From: Sphingobacterium corticibacter | GTDB taxonomy: Bacteria; Bacteroidota; Bacteroidia; Sphingobacteriales; Sphingobacteriaceae | Assembly (NCBI RefSeq): GCF_003076635.1 | Contig: NZ_QDKG01000001.1 | Coordinates: forward strand, 1,326,401 to 1,390,400 | Reading direction: 5' to 3' | DNA: 64,000 nucleotides | Shown here: piece by piece, positions 45,927 through 55,934 of the stretch | Layout of the letters: each line of letters opens with the position of its first letter | Numbering within the stretch: the stretch's first letter is position 1 | Translations under genes and position numbers: made by a program | The notes under the pieces: model-generated | Databases searched by the model: none | What the model saw: the letters and a program-made list of their open reading frames with translations, nothing else | What the model was told of the DNA's origin: nothing

Positions 45927-47187
45927 CTTTTTTCTTCACCAGCATCTGGCAGGTATAACTGTCTTTTAGTTCTCGAACGATTTCTTTGCCCACCAATACG
46001 CGATCTATCGTTTGTTGATTATAATAACGAATGGTGATGAGTTCCAATCCGGCAGACACGCTCACTTTATAACGTTTTTGCAAATCTTCCATCAGTTGCC
46101 ACACATTCTCGCCCGTATCATCAATGCTCACGCAAAAGCTAATGGCACTATTGTGCATCATATTGACTTTAATGCGGTTCTGGTGGAAGGTGTTGAAAAT
46201 ATGTCCCAAATTGTCCTCCACGATAAAGGAAAAATCCAAGGGTTGTATGTTGACCAATACCTGATTGACCTTAAAGATAAAAGAAGGAACAGGTAAAGTT
46301 TGATGCGTAGCGCGAATCTGCGTACCCGGTTGTGTAGGATCTAAGAACGAGCGAACGTAAAGCGGTATTAGCGTATTTTGCAGTGGCTTAATGGTTTTTG
46401 GGTGAATGACCGTTGCACCATAATACGTCAATTCAATCGCATCAGTATACGACAATTCAGGTATTAACTCCGTTTCATTAAACCATTTCGGATCGGCATT
46501 CAGCACGCCTGGTACATCTTTCCAGATCGTAAGATCTTGTGCGCGAAGGCACGATGCAAAGATCGCAGCGCTGTAGTCTGAACCTTCACGACCCAATGTC
46601 GTAGTGAAGTTTTCAGAAGTAGATCCAATAAATCCTTGCGTGATAATAATATCCTTTTCTAGTATTGGCGGAATATCACGGCGAATCTTATCTTCTGTCT
46701 TCGCCCAATCAACTGTGCCTTCCATATACCGATTGTCGGTAAAGATATAGTCTCTTGCATCTACCCAACGTACGGCAAAACCCACATGTTGACAATACGC
46801 GGCAATGATTTTGGTCGATAAGATCTCGCCTAAAGAGACAATCTGATCGTACAAATAATCGTACGCATCTTGTGGCTCTTCCTCCAAAATCCATTCGGCT
46901 TCTACCAACGTATTAATGACATCATCAAAAATTGGATGATTCTTATCGGTAAACAGTTCATTCAAGATCGTTAGGTGCTCGGCACGTACTTGCTCCAAGG
47001 CTTCAAAAGGATCACCTTCTCGATGAAAATAACGATCTACTACTTCAGAAAGCTTATTGGTGGTTTTTCCGATGGCCGATACCACGACTAGCAATCCATT
47101 TACCTTATATGTATCGATAATGGTAGCTACGTTGCGAATGTTTTCTGCACTTTTGACCGAAGCGCCACCAAATTTGAATACCTGCAT
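45919..47187 (-). CDS. Aspartate kinase
   Basis: Monofunctional aspartokinase of 422 residues that phosphorylates L-aspartate at the start of Lys/Thr/Met synthesis. The N-terminal KFGGASVKSAENI block, the VVSAIGKTTNKL segment, and FTTTLGREGSDYSAAIFA (about 210-227) are diagnostic. Two ACT regulatory domains occupy about 305-420. It lies between a DUF3298 lipoprotein gene (14 bases upstream) and a methyltransferase gene (8-base overlap). No other amino-acid biosynthesis gene is adjacent, and no leader peptide or riboswitch was seen. Confidence 0.95.
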   Translation of the reverse strand: MQVFKFGGASVKSAENIRNVATIIDTYKVNGLLVVVSAIGKTTNKLSEVVDRYFHREGDPFEALEQVRAEHLTILNELFTDKNHPIFDDVINTLVEAEWILEEEPQDAYDYLYDQIVSLGEILSTKIIAAYCQHVGFAVRWVDARDYIFTDNRYMEGTVDWAKTEDKIRRDIPPILEKDIIITQGFIGSTSENFTTTLGREGSDYSAAIFASCLRAQDLTIWKDVPGVLNADPKWFNETELIPELSYTDAIELTYYGATVIHPKTIKPLQNTLIPLYVRSFLDPTQPGTQIRATHQTLPVPSFIFKVNQVLVNIQPLDFSFIVEDNLGHIFNTFHQNRIKVNMMHNSAISFCVSIDDTGENVWQLMEDLQKRYKVSVSAGLELITIRYYNQQTIDRVLVGKEIVRELKDSYTCQMLVKKKDE

Positions 47188-47201
47188 GAATCTTGAAAGA
47201 A

Positions 47202-48023
47202 TTAAGGGTGTGTTACTTTTATATCCTGAATGAATTTCTGTGCTTTATCCGTCAGCAAATCCTTCAACTGATCGTACGGAATGTGAAATTGCGTCACGCC
47301 TTCTGCATAAGCCTTGATCTCATAAGGATTGTACTGAAAGGCTAAAGCTTCTTTGTCGAATGCAAAATTGTCGGGCAATGCGAAGATGCCTTCATCGAAA
47401 AAATAGCGATCGGTGAGTGGCGCATCTGCCGGTAAGCCTTCCACTTGGCGAAAACGCGCTTCTGCCAGCGCAATGAACTCTTGCTGCCGTTCTGCTGGGA
47501 CAATATCGCTAAGTGTTAATGGCTTTCCAGTTTGTAGATCATAATTGTCATACAGTTCCGCAAAGTTACCATGCGCTCCGCCGGTATATTCGATCAATGT
47601 TTTACTAATCACCAATAAGGTTGGCGTGTACAATAGCACGCGACCGCGAATATCTTGAAACCACGCATGCGTGAGTTCGGGTTGTTGCGCTTCTTCTACA
47701 TAGCTGTCGTAATCTGCTAAGAAAGATTCTCCCATCTGCTCTAGATCAGCTCTGTTTTTGACCGCCATCGACTGCATGATCAAGGCATTGAACAGCGTAT
47801 CATCAGAAGTCGGATAACTTGCGCGGAAGTACGCCGTATCGTACTGATCGCCACGAGATTGATAGTACGGACTCGTTTGAAAATACTCCGTCGTGCGATA
47901 CGCGGCCGTATCTACAGATCGGGTTGTGTCCGATTGTCCCGTTTGCCTATGTTCAGTAGGAGATTGGCAAGCGGTGAAAGTCATCAGCGTAGTGGCAAGA
48001 AATAGTACAAAATGGTGAATCAT
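47202..48023 (-). CDS. DUF4163/DUF3298 lipoprotein (RsiV-like)
   Basis: 273 residues. The lipobox TFTAC (Cys19) follows a short signal. A DUF4163/PdaC-like region covers about 80-150, and the DUF3298 domain about 165-265 (LTLSDIVPAERQQEFIALAEARFRQ and FDKEALAFQYNPYEIKAYAEG). The same two-domain arrangement occurs in RsiV, which binds lysozyme; here there is no anti-sigma N-terminus, so it is more likely a periplasmic binding or peptidoglycan-related protein. Third from the end of the yggS-DUF3298-aspartate kinase-methyltransferase operon. Confidence 0.88.
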   Translation of the reverse strand: MIHHFVLFLATTLMTFTACQSPTEHRQTGQSDTTRSVDTAAYRTTEYFQTSPYYQSRGDQYDTAYFRASYPTSDDTLFNALIMQSMAVKNRADLEQMGESFLADYDSYVEEAQQPELTHAWFQDIRGRVLLYTPTLLVISKTLIEYTGGAHGNFAELYDNYDLQTGKPLTLSDIVPAERQQEFIALAEARFRQVEGLPADAPLTDRYFFDEGIFALPDNFAFDKEALAFQYNPYEIKAYAEGVTQFHIPYDQLKDLLTDKAQKFIQDIKVTHP

Positions 48024-48064
48024 AGCATATACATTTGGTGAAACGCAGAAAGCGTATACCGTTT

Positions 48065-48760
48065 CTAACCCTCTGAGGCTTTAAAATGTTTGATCACGCG
48101 CTTGCCGAACACCGTGCTGCCCACGCGAATCATCGTGCTTCCTTGCTCGATAGCAATGGTATAATCCGATGACATTCCCATGGAAAGTGTGTCGAAAGAA
48201 TCTTCTTTGCGGAAGAAACTGACTTTGATGCCATCAAATAACATTTTTAGTTCGTAAAACTCTTCCTTGATGTGTTTTTCGTTGTCTGTATTGGTCGCGA
48301 TGCCCATCAATCCGCGGATGCGAATGTTTTTCAAATCGCTCAATGCCTCATCGCGCAATACTTCGATCAGCTCCGCGTGATCAAAACCAAATTTTGCCTC
48401 TTCATCAGCGATATGCACTTGCAATAAACAATCGATCACACGATTGTTTTTTGCGCCATGCTTATTGATCTCTTTCAATAGGTTAAGCGAGTCAACCGAT
48501 TGGATCATAGCGATAAATGGCGCGATGTATTTGACCTTGTTGGATTGCAAATGTCCGATCAAGTGCCACTCAATATCCTTGGGTAAGGATTCTTGCTTCG
48601 CGACTAATTCCTGTACCATATTCTCGCCAAATAGGCGCTGTCCAGCTTCATAAGCTTCCAAAATGTCTTCGTTCGACTTCGTTTTAGATACGGCTATCAA
48701 AGTCACTTTCTGTGACTTTAGTTCCTGTTGTAAACCTTCTATATTATTACGTATACTCAT
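48065..48760 (-). CDS. yggS: YggS-family PLP homeostasis protein
   Basis: 231-residue PLP-binding protein of the YggS/PROSC family with a fold-type III TIM barrel. The PLP lysine is K26 (LIAVSKTKS). Further markers are HLIGHLQSNKVKY (about 83-95), IRGLMGIA (about 148-155) and LSMGMSSDYTIAIEQGSTMIRVGSTVFG near the C-terminus. It buffers free PLP and affects amino-acid pools. First gene of a four-gene minus-strand operon; an 18-bp palindromic promoter region is shared with the divergent DUF4296 gene. Confidence 0.95.
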   Translation of the reverse strand: MSIRNNIEGLQQELKSQKVTLIAVSKTKSNEDILEAYEAGQRLFGENMVQELVAKQESLPKDIEWHLIGHLQSNKVKYIAPFIAMIQSVDSLNLLKEINKHGAKNNRVIDCLLQVHIADEEAKFGFDHAELIEVLRDEALSDLKNIRIRGLMGIATNTDNEKHIKEEFYELKMLFDGIKVSFFRKEDSFDTLSMGMSSDYTIAIEQGSTMIRVGSTVFGKRVIKHFKASEG

Positions 48761-48813
48761 CTTCTTTGCATTTATTAACGGGTGATAGCGTAGGCATTAT
48801 CGACCCGAATTGC

Positions 48814-48831
48814 TAAATTTGTACAAATTTA
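48814..48831. promoter_or_regulatory. 18-bp perfect palindrome holding two divergent -7 boxes
   Basis: TAAATTTGTACAAATTTA is a perfect palindrome. Each strand begins with TAAATTTG, an exact TAnnTTTG match, so it can serve the DUF4296-mutS2 unit (plus) and the yggS operon (minus). The plus start codon lies only 5 bases beyond it. Neither direction has a good -33 TTG. Confidence 0.55.
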
Positions 48832-48835
48832 CAAA

Positions 48836-49441
48836 ATGCGTGCTTCATTCTTTGTGTTGATTCTATTGATTTTACTATTGGCCTCCTGTTTAGAGAAAAG
48901 GCCGGAAGGAATATTGAAGGAAGATCAAGTGACTAAATTGCTTACGGATGTGCATATGCTGGATGGATACCTGCAGACATTGCCGATTGATAGTTCGCAA
49001 AAGGTGATCGATACGCTCTACAGGCAGTTGCTATCGCATTATGGTCTTGATTCGGTGGCTTTCGAGCGCAATTTGGATTATTATTATGCAGATCCAGTAC
49101 TGACGGAGAAAATTTATACGAATATCCAGAAACAATTGTCAGATGCTGAGCGAGATTTCAACCGTGCCGATTCATTGCGCTACGCCGTAGAGCGGGATAG
49201 TTTGAATCGCGTAGCTCATTTTCAGCGTTTAGTAGATATCAAATTGAATCTCTGGACTTTCCATCCGGATTCTAATTTCCGCTTCGATTATGAAGGTTAT
49301 AAAGAGAGCGTATACCGACCAAGTGGATTGGGATATCTGTGGCGACGTACAGAGCTAATACCTCTTGATGCTCCGAAGGCAATCGTAGCAGACTCGGTTC
49401 AAGTGAAAAACCAGCCTGTTGAAACAACAGAAGCACGCTAA
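48836..49441 (+). CDS. DUF4296 lipoprotein
   Basis: 201 residues with a lipobox (LLASC, Cys18). The DUF4296 domain is recognisable at about 24-110 (ILKEDQVTKLLTDVHMLDGYLQ ... YGLDSVAFERNLDYYYADPVLTEKIY). The remainder is low in motifs. The family is restricted to Bacteroidota and has no known role. mutS2 follows 22 bases downstream, so the two are probably co-transcribed from the palindromic promoter at 48814. Confidence 0.9.
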   Translation: MRASFFVLILLILLLASCLEKRPEGILKEDQVTKLLTDVHMLDGYLQTLPIDSSQKVIDTLYRQLLSHYGLDSVAFERNLDYYYADPVLTEKIYTNIQKQLSDAERDFNRADSLRYAVERDSLNRVAHFQRLVDIKLNLWTFHPDSNFRFDYEGYKESVYRPSGLGYLWRRTELIPLDAPKAIVADSVQVKNQPVETTEAR

Positions 49442-49463
49442 ATTATATTGAGCATTATTATCT

Positions 49464-51848
49464 ATGATATATCCTGTTAATGCAGCTGATAAGCTGGGTT
49501 TTCTTGAGATCAAAGAGTTGGTTAGGCAGAAATGCTTGAGTGAGCCAGCGCGTGACTTGGTCACTAAGATTCAACCTCAGGTCAATCCAGAGCAGATACA
49601 AAAGTTTTTACATCAGACTGCGGAGTTTAAAACCTTATTGCAAACGGACGATCCGTTGCCGATCGACCATCTGTATCCGATTCGTCCTTTGGTAGAGAAA
49701 GCACGCGTAGAAGGTGCTTTTTTATTGGAGGAAGAGTTTCATCGTGTGTTATTATCGCTGCGTACAGTGTTTGCGCTAATTCGCTATTTCAAAGAACGGG
49801 AAGGGCAGTATGCGCATCTCGATATGTTATTCGAGCATCTGACGATTGAAAATAGCATCGTCCGCTCAATAGAGCAAGTCATCGATGATCGCGGTAAAAT
49901 GAAGGAGAATGCTTCCAGATTCTTGTTGGATGTAAGTCAGCAAATCCAGAAAAGCGAGCAAGAAGCGCGCAAGCGTTTGGAGACCGTGTTTAAGACCGCA
50001 CAAAACAATGGTTGGACGGCCGATGGTAATCTAACCATCCGCGATGGCAGGCTGTGTATTCCTATTTTAGCGGAGAATAAACGTAAGCTGAAAGGTTTGA
50101 TTCATGATGAATCGGCAACTGGACAAACAGCTTATATAGAGCCCGAAGAAGTATTTCACTTGAATAATAAGGTGAGAGATCTGGAGTTTGCACGGCGTCG
50201 AGAAATCATCCGCATTTTGACAGAACTTACGAATTCTTTGCGCCCGCATATTCCCTTGTTGCAATCCTATCACGGTTTGCTTACGAAGCTGGATTTTGTG
50301 CGTGCCAAGGCCTTATTCGCGATTGATATCGAAGCGGCTTTGCCGGAGATTCTGAAGACAGCCGAAATACATTTGGTCAATGCACGACATCCTTTATTAT
50401 TCCTAAATGCCAAAGCGGAAGGTACACATACGATTGTGCCTTTAAATATCAAGATGGATGAGCAGGATCGCGTGATCCTAGTTTCTGGTCCGAATGCTGG
50501 CGGTAAATCGGTCTGTATGAAGACCGTCGGACTGCTGCAACTGATGTTTCAGTCAGGCTTATTGATTCCGGCTGACGGCAATTCAAAAATGGGTATCTTC
50601 AAGCAGATATTTGCCGATATTGGTGATGATCAATCGATCGAAAGTGACTTGAGTACCTACAGTGCGCACTTGTCAAAGATGAAGCATTTTACGCAATTTG
50701 CCAATGCGAGAACTTTGGTGCTCATCGATGAGTTTGGTACGGGTACCGATCCACAATTTGGTGGCCCAATTGCGGAAGCGGTTCTAGAAGTGCTGAATAC
50801 CAAAAATGTGCGTGGGGTGATCACGACACACTATTCTAACCTCAAAGTGTTTGCGAGCGATACCGCTGGATTAGAAAATGCTTCCATGCTGTTTGATAAT
50901 GCGGCGATGAAGCCATTATATATTTTGCAGATTGGTAAGCCGGGTAGTTCGTATGCCTTGGAAATTGCTCAGAATATCGGACTGCCGAAAGAGGTCGTTC
51001 GACTAGCGAAAGCTAAAATTGGCGAACATCAGCAAAATGTGGAATCGCTATTAGTCAATTTGGAACGGGATAAGAAGGAAATTGTGGATACCAAAGCGGC
51101 GATTCTGAAACGAGAGAAAGAACTCTTAGTGAAGCAGCAAGAATATGAAGAGCTGCGAGATTATGTCGATACGAATCGGAAAGAGCTGATCAAGCAAGCG
51201 AAAGAGGAAGCACGGCAGATCCTGAAAGACGCTAATAAGCTGGTGGAAAATACCATTGCTGAAATCAAATCAGCACAAGCAGATAAGGAGAAAACCAAAG
51301 AAATACGATCTACCTTACATCAAGCAATTGATAAGCACAGCCCGGTCAAAGCTCCTGTTAAAAAGGTAGTAGCAAAATCAGATGCACCAGCCGATCAAGA
51401 TCTTCAAGTAGGAGATTGGGTACGTCTGCTTGATTCTGGCAATGAAGCGCAAGTGATTGAGATCGCTAAAAATAAAAACCTGATCCTGGCTTTGGGTGAG
51501 CTACGCACGGTGGTAAAACCGGCTAAAGTGGAGAAACTACAAGGCAAAGAAAAGAAGAAAGTGGTTAAACGTATTGGTTCGGTCTCGACTGGAGATGCTT
51601 CTGATTTCAGTCCGGAGCTGGACATTCGAGGCATGCGTACCGACGATGCGATGAATCAGCTGGAGTTAGTACTGGATCGTGCCGTGATGATTGGCTATCC
51701 GTCGTTAAAAATCGTACATGGTAAAGGTGACGGCATTTTAAGAAAGTTCGTGCGTGAATATTTAAGGAAATACAGCCATATCTCTCATTTTGAGGACGAG
51801 CATGCAGATCGAGGCGGCGACGGAATTACCTATGCTTATATCAAATAA
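49464..51848 (+). CDS. mutS2: MutS2 (Smr-domain DNA/ribosome-associated ATPase)
   Basis: 794 residues. Clamp and lever helices lie at about 1-300 and the MutS-type ATPase at about 301-520, with Walker A SGPNAGGKS (341-349) and the Walker B/D-loop region LVLIDEFGTGTDP. A coiled-coil insertion spans about 520-640, a small beta domain (VGDWVRLLDSG) follows, and the C-terminal Smr domain covers about 718-794 (LDIRGMR, HGKGDGILR). MutS2 suppresses homologous recombination and, in some bacteria, acts on collided ribosomes. Length and order are standard. Followed by a terminator 49 bases after the stop. Confidence 0.97.
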   Translation: MIYPVNAADKLGFLEIKELVRQKCLSEPARDLVTKIQPQVNPEQIQKFLHQTAEFKTLLQTDDPLPIDHLYPIRPLVEKARVEGAFLLEEEFHRVLLSLRTVFALIRYFKEREGQYAHLDMLFEHLTIENSIVRSIEQVIDDRGKMKENASRFLLDVSQQIQKSEQEARKRLETVFKTAQNNGWTADGNLTIRDGRLCIPILAENKRKLKGLIHDESATGQTAYIEPEEVFHLNNKVRDLEFARRREIIRILTELTNSLRPHIPLLQSYHGLLTKLDFVRAKALFAIDIEAALPEILKTAEIHLVNARHPLLFLNAKAEGTHTIVPLNIKMDEQDRVILVSGPNAGGKSVCMKTVGLLQLMFQSGLLIPADGNSKMGIFKQIFADIGDDQSIESDLSTYSAHLSKMKHFTQFANARTLVLIDEFGTGTDPQFGGPIAEAVLEVLNTKNVRGVITTHYSNLKVFASDTAGLENASMLFDNAAMKPLYILQIGKPGSSYALEIAQNIGLPKEVVRLAKAKIGEHQQNVESLLVNLERDKKEIVDTKAAILKREKELLVKQQEYEELRDYVDTNRKELIKQAKEEARQILKDANKLVENTIAEIKSAQADKEKTKEIRSTLHQAIDKHSPVKAPVKKVVAKSDAPADQDLQVGDWVRLLDSGNEAQVIEIAKNKNLILALGELRTVVKPAKVEKLQGKEKKKVVKRIGSVSTGDASDFSPELDIRGMRTDDAMNQLELVLDRAVMIGYPSLKIVHGKGDGILRKFVREYLRKYSHISHFEDEHADRGGDGITYAYIK

Positions 51849-51897
51849 ACCGCATAAATACGTGTAGTAGAGTTCTTTAGACCCACTATAAATTACA

Positions 51898-51927
51898 GGC
51901 GGTGTTATGACATCGCCATTTTTTTTT
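51898..51927 (+). terminator. Rho-independent terminator after mutS2
   Basis: 8-bp stem with one G-T pair (51898-51905 with 51910-51917, TATG loop) followed by a run of nine T. Confidence 0.88.
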
Positions 51928-52109
51928 CCACATTTTTAAAAAATCACTTTTTCCATAATGGTAATTTGATCGGGTGTATTTTAACATATTTTTAACACTT
52001 TAGGTTGAGTTGTTGTGAATATTTCCAAATTTACCAGATCTCATTTTCAATTAATACTTATTAACATGTAAGCATAGTATAAATCTAATATTAAGTTTAT
52101 GTTAAGCCG

Positions 52110-52139
52110 TTGATATACTGTTCTCTCTTCTTAATTTTG
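52110..52139 (+). promoter_or_regulatory. Strong Bacteroidota-type promoter of the first Oar-like receptor
   Basis: TTG (52110-52112), 19 bases, then TAATTTTG (52132-52139): an exact match to TTG-N19-TAnnTTTG. Transcription would start near 52145, about 25 bases before the start codon. Confidence 0.75.
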
Positions 52140-52169
52140 CGGTGCATTTATTTTATGAAATAACAAACT

Positions 52170-55100
52170 ATGAAGAGATCTTTACTTTTCTTTGCGTTAG
52201 TCCTAGCTAGCTATGGCACTATCCAAGCGCAGGTCACGACGAGTAGTGTTACGGGGATTGTAACACAATCATCGGGGCAGGCAACACCAGGTGCTACCAT
52301 CCGTGCGGTTCACACGCCGTCTGGTACTACTTACTCCAGCGCAGCCAACGACGCTGGTCGTTTCAATTTAGCCAACATGCGTGTTGGTGGTCCTTACCGT
52401 ATCGAGGTTACTTACGTAGGGCAAGATCCAGTCGTTTATGAGAACGTTTATCTACAATTAGGTCAACCTTTCGTATTAAACGCGGTTTTTACTGATGGCG
52501 CAACTAACCTCGAAGAGATTGCTATCACAGCAGGTCGTCGTATTAATACGGCTCGTACTGGTGCATCTACTAACGTCGGATTGAAGCAATTGAATGAATT
52601 GCCACAAATCAACAGAAGCTTAACTGACTTTACAAGATTGACACCTCAAGCCAATGGTAATTCATTTGCAGGTCGTGATGCACGTTATAATAACTTGCAA
52701 ATCGATGGTGCAAATTTCAACAATGGTTTCGGTCTTAGTTCTAACCCGATTCCAGGTGGAAACTCGCAACCTATTTCTTTAGATGCGATTGAAGAGATTA
52801 GCGTAAACATCGCTCCATTTGATGTAACGCAGTCAGGATTTACTGGTGCGGGTATCAATGCGGTAACTCGTAGTGGTACGAATAGAGTGGAAGGATCTGC
52901 ATATTTCTTTTTGCAAAATCAAGATTTACAAGGTCGTAAAATCGGTGATGTTACTTTAGATAAAGTAGACGCTGCTAAACGTAATTACGGATTTAGATTA
53001 GGTGGTCCAATTGTAAAAGATAAATTATTCTTATTTGTTAATGCGGAACGCGAGGAAGCTACTGGAGCAAATGCTTCTGGTTCAAATCCTTGGAGAGCTT
53101 CTGAAAACGGTGTAGCTGTACCAGAAGAAAATATTGCTAGAACTACGCGTTCAGATTTGGAAGCAGTTCGAAGCCATTTGATTAATCAATGGGGATGGGA
53201 TCCGGGACGTTATGAGGGTTATGCTGATGAGGCGAAGGAATCAAGTACTAAATTCTTAGTTCGCTTGGATTGGAATATTAATGAGAAACACAAATTGGCA
53301 CTACGTTATAACCAAGTCGTAGGTACTTCTATGCAGGTAGCCAATGGTAACTCTGGACCTTATCCAAGAAGCCAAACTAACCGTGTGAGCCAAAACTCTA
53401 TCACGTTTGAAAATGGTAATTACTCATTCAAAAACGTGGTTAGATCTTTGACGGCGGAATTGAATAGTAATATCAACTCAAGATTAAACAATCAGTTCTT
53501 GGCCACATACACACGTATTCAAGATACTAGAAGTACTCCTAACAGCCAATTGTTTCCTTTCGTTGATATCGGCGACGGAACACATAGCAACAACAACTCG
53601 CCTCACTCCAACTATATGAGTTTCGGTACAGAGTTGTTCTCTTTCAATAATGATGTTATTAATAATAATTATTCTTTTATTAATAACTTAACTCTATCTG
53701 CTGACAAACACAACTTTACATTCGGTGGAGCTTTTGAAATCCAGAATTTTGGAAATAGCTACACACGTAGTGGTACATCTTATTACAGATACGCTTCAGT
53801 TCAAGATTTCCTAAGTACTGGCGGTCCTAATGAAGTGGCACCAATTATGTTTGCATTGACCTATCCATATGAAGGTCAGGATACGTATTCTAGAATTAAC
53901 TTTGGTTTAGCTTCCTTGTATGCTCAAGATCGTTGGACTGCAAGTGATAAGTTAACTATTACTTATGGTGTACGTGCGGAATTGCCAATTTATTTAAACA
54001 AATTGACAGCCAATCCATCTATTGATGCTTTACGCTTAATGGATGCTAACGGTATGCCTAAAAACTATAACTCAGGATTGTGGCCTAAATCACAACTAAT
54101 GGTGTCTCCACGTTTTGGTTTAAATTATGATGTATTTGGTGATCGTAGTTTAGTACTTCGCGGAGGTACTGGATTCTTCTCAGGTCGTGTTCCTTTTGTA
54201 TGGTTAACAAATATGCCAACTAATGCTGGAGTATTGCAAAATACAGTTGAACCAGGTAACTACGGCGATGTGGCTGGTTGGATTGGAAATGTAAGATTTA
54301 ATCCTGATCGCTACTATCACTTAAACAATGTGCCACAAGGTGCAGAAAATGTGTTTATCAGCTCGCCTAGAGAAGGAGCACCTAGCTCATTCGCTTTAGT
54401 AGATCGTGACTTCAAAATGCCAATGGTATGGCGTACTAGTATTGGTGGAGATTACAAGATACCAAATACTCCAATTACATTAACTGGAGATTTCTTGTAC
54501 ACTCGTGACATCAATGCCGTATTCCAATTTGGAGCGAATAGAACTACGCCTAATACCTTCTTAAACTATGGATCTTCTGGTGAGGAAGGTGATTATGGTG
54601 ATAACCGTACTTTCCATCCAGGTGGTGCTCAAAGATTCAATGCAGCTATTGGTGCTAATAATGCTACTGTGTTGACTAATACTAATGTTAAAGGTCATGC
54701 AGTAAGTGCTACAGTTGGATTGACTGTTCCATATTACCAAGGTTTTAGTGGAGGTGTTTTCTATACCTATTCAGATGCTCGTGAAGTTAGTGCAAATGCT
54801 GGTTCTAGTGCTAGCTCTGCATGGGGTGGTTCGGCAAATGTTAACGGACCGAATGATCAAATTTTACATCCATCTGCTTTCGCAATTCCACATCGTTTGA
54901 TGGCTAATGTTAGCTATCGTTTCGAATATGCAAATGCTTTAGCTACTACAGTTGGTGTGTATTACAATGGTTCATCTCAAGGTCGTTTCTCATATACCTA
55001 TACATCTGATATCAATCGTGACGGGATCAACAATGATTTGATTTATTTACCACGTGATCTTAATACATTGAACTTCGCAGATCGCGTAAGTGCAAACGGA

Positions 55101-55568
55101 CAAGTATTGTTTACTGCGGAGCAACAACGTGAAGCTTTAGGTGCATTTATCTCTGAGAATGGTTTAGAGAAATACCAAGGTAAGTACTTGCCAAGAAATG
55201 GATTTTTGCAACCATGGTTAAACCGTTTTGATGTACGTGTTTTGCAAGATGTCTACACGAATATTGGACCACGCAAACATACATTGCAGTTAAGTCTTGA
55301 CATTATTAACTTCGGAAACATGTTAAGTAAAAATTCAGGAATCCAAAGTCGTCTGAATAACGCGCAATTCTTGTACGGAAACCACATGATACCGGGTACT
55401 AACAGTCAAGGACAGGCGGTGTTAAACACACAGGCAACTCCAGCTTCTGGTATCCCTACATTCAATATGAACTTGATCAATAATGAATTGCCTACTACGC
55501 CATTCCAAAACGTAAGTACATTATCTACTACATGGCAGATGATGTTGGGTGTTCGTTACATCTTCTAG
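52170..55568 (+). CDS. Oar-like TonB-dependent receptor, tandem copy 1
   Basis: 1132 residues. Signal peptide about 1-20 (ending IQAQ); carboxypeptidase-regulatory-like domain about 24-105 (VTGIVTQSSGQATPGATIRAV); plug about 115-260; C-terminal barrel ending MMLGVRYIF. Large proteins of this type resemble Myxococcus Oar and are often among the most abundant outer-membrane proteins; their substrates are mostly unknown, possibly peptides or proteins. No SusD partner is present. It has a strong promoter and its own terminator, and it uses many T-ending codons. A paralogue of identical length follows 366 bases downstream with most residues conserved. Confidence 0.93.
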   Translation: MKRSLLFFALVLASYGTIQAQVTTSSVTGIVTQSSGQATPGATIRAVHTPSGTTYSSAANDAGRFNLANMRVGGPYRIEVTYVGQDPVVYENVYLQLGQPFVLNAVFTDGATNLEEIAITAGRRINTARTGASTNVGLKQLNELPQINRSLTDFTRLTPQANGNSFAGRDARYNNLQIDGANFNNGFGLSSNPIPGGNSQPISLDAIEEISVNIAPFDVTQSGFTGAGINAVTRSGTNRVEGSAYFFLQNQDLQGRKIGDVTLDKVDAAKRNYGFRLGGPIVKDKLFLFVNAEREEATGANASGSNPWRASENGVAVPEENIARTTRSDLEAVRSHLINQWGWDPGRYEGYADEAKESSTKFLVRLDWNINEKHKLALRYNQVVGTSMQVANGNSGPYPRSQTNRVSQNSITFENGNYSFKNVVRSLTAELNSNINSRLNNQFLATYTRIQDTRSTPNSQLFPFVDIGDGTHSNNNSPHSNYMSFGTELFSFNNDVINNNYSFINNLTLSADKHNFTFGGAFEIQNFGNSYTRSGTSYYRYASVQDFLSTGGPNEVAPIMFALTYPYEGQDTYSRINFGLASLYAQDRWTASDKLTITYGVRAELPIYLNKLTANPSIDALRLMDANGMPKNYNSGLWPKSQLMVSPRFGLNYDVFGDRSLVLRGGTGFFSGRVPFVWLTNMPTNAGVLQNTVEPGNYGDVAGWIGNVRFNPDRYYHLNNVPQGAENVFISSPREGAPSSFALVDRDFKMPMVWRTSIGGDYKIPNTPITLTGDFLYTRDINAVFQFGANRTTPNTFLNYGSSGEEGDYGDNRTFHPGGAQRFNAAIGANNATVLTNTNVKGHAVSATVGLTVPYYQGFSGGVFYTYSDAREVSANAGSSASSAWGGSANVNGPNDQILHPSAFAIPHRLMANVSYRFEYANALATTVGVYYNGSSQGRFSYTYTSDINRDGINNDLIYLPRDLNTLNFADRVSANGQVLFTAEQQREALGAFISENGLEKYQGKYLPRNGFLQPWLNRFDVRVLQDVYTNIGPRKHTLQLSLDIINFGNMLSKNSGIQSRLNNAQFLYGNHMIPGTNSQGQAVLNTQATPASGIPTFNMNLINNELPTTPFQNVSTLSTTWQMMLGVRYIF

Positions 55569-55934
55569 AAGTTCCTTCTGTAACATTTTTAAAATCCCCG
55601 GGCAATAGCTCGGGGATTTTTTTTGTTTTAGAAGGTGCTGACATTGTTAGTGTGCGCTCAAAAATAAGGTCGACAAATTTGTGTAATTAAACTATAGTTT
55701 GTGTATAATTCCTCTAACGCTTTCCGTGTTACTTTGCTTTTTTTATAAATCGAACTAAAGTTAATATTTGGTTAATATTTAATCTTATATTAATGATTAT
55801 TTTTGAGAAAGAAATTATATTTACTTTATATGGTGTGCCTAAAGCATGATTCTTCTGCATGGTATTATTTGGGTGATACTTTTTGGGGTTATTTATCACT
55901 AAACGATCAATAGATAATTATTACAAACTAATTT
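55569..55934. other. Intergenic region between the two Oar-like receptors
   Basis: 366 bases. The terminator of copy 1 lies at 55591-55628. The remaining 300 bases are AT-rich, hold no gene, and show no clear promoter match. It does not resemble the leader of copy 1, although the coding sequences are similar from the first codon. Confidence 0.65.
55591..55628 (+). terminator. Rho-independent terminator after Oar-like copy 1
   Basis: 10-bp stem (AAAATCCCCG / CGGGGATTTT, arms 55591-55600 and 55611-55620, 10-base loop) followed by T tract. Confidence 0.93.

Larger units (their letters stand above)
51849..52169. other. Intergenic region before the first Oar-like receptor
   Basis: 321 bases. It holds the mutS2 terminator (51898-51927), about 180 bases of AT-rich sequence without a gene, and a strong promoter match at 52110-52139. 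Confidence 0.7.
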
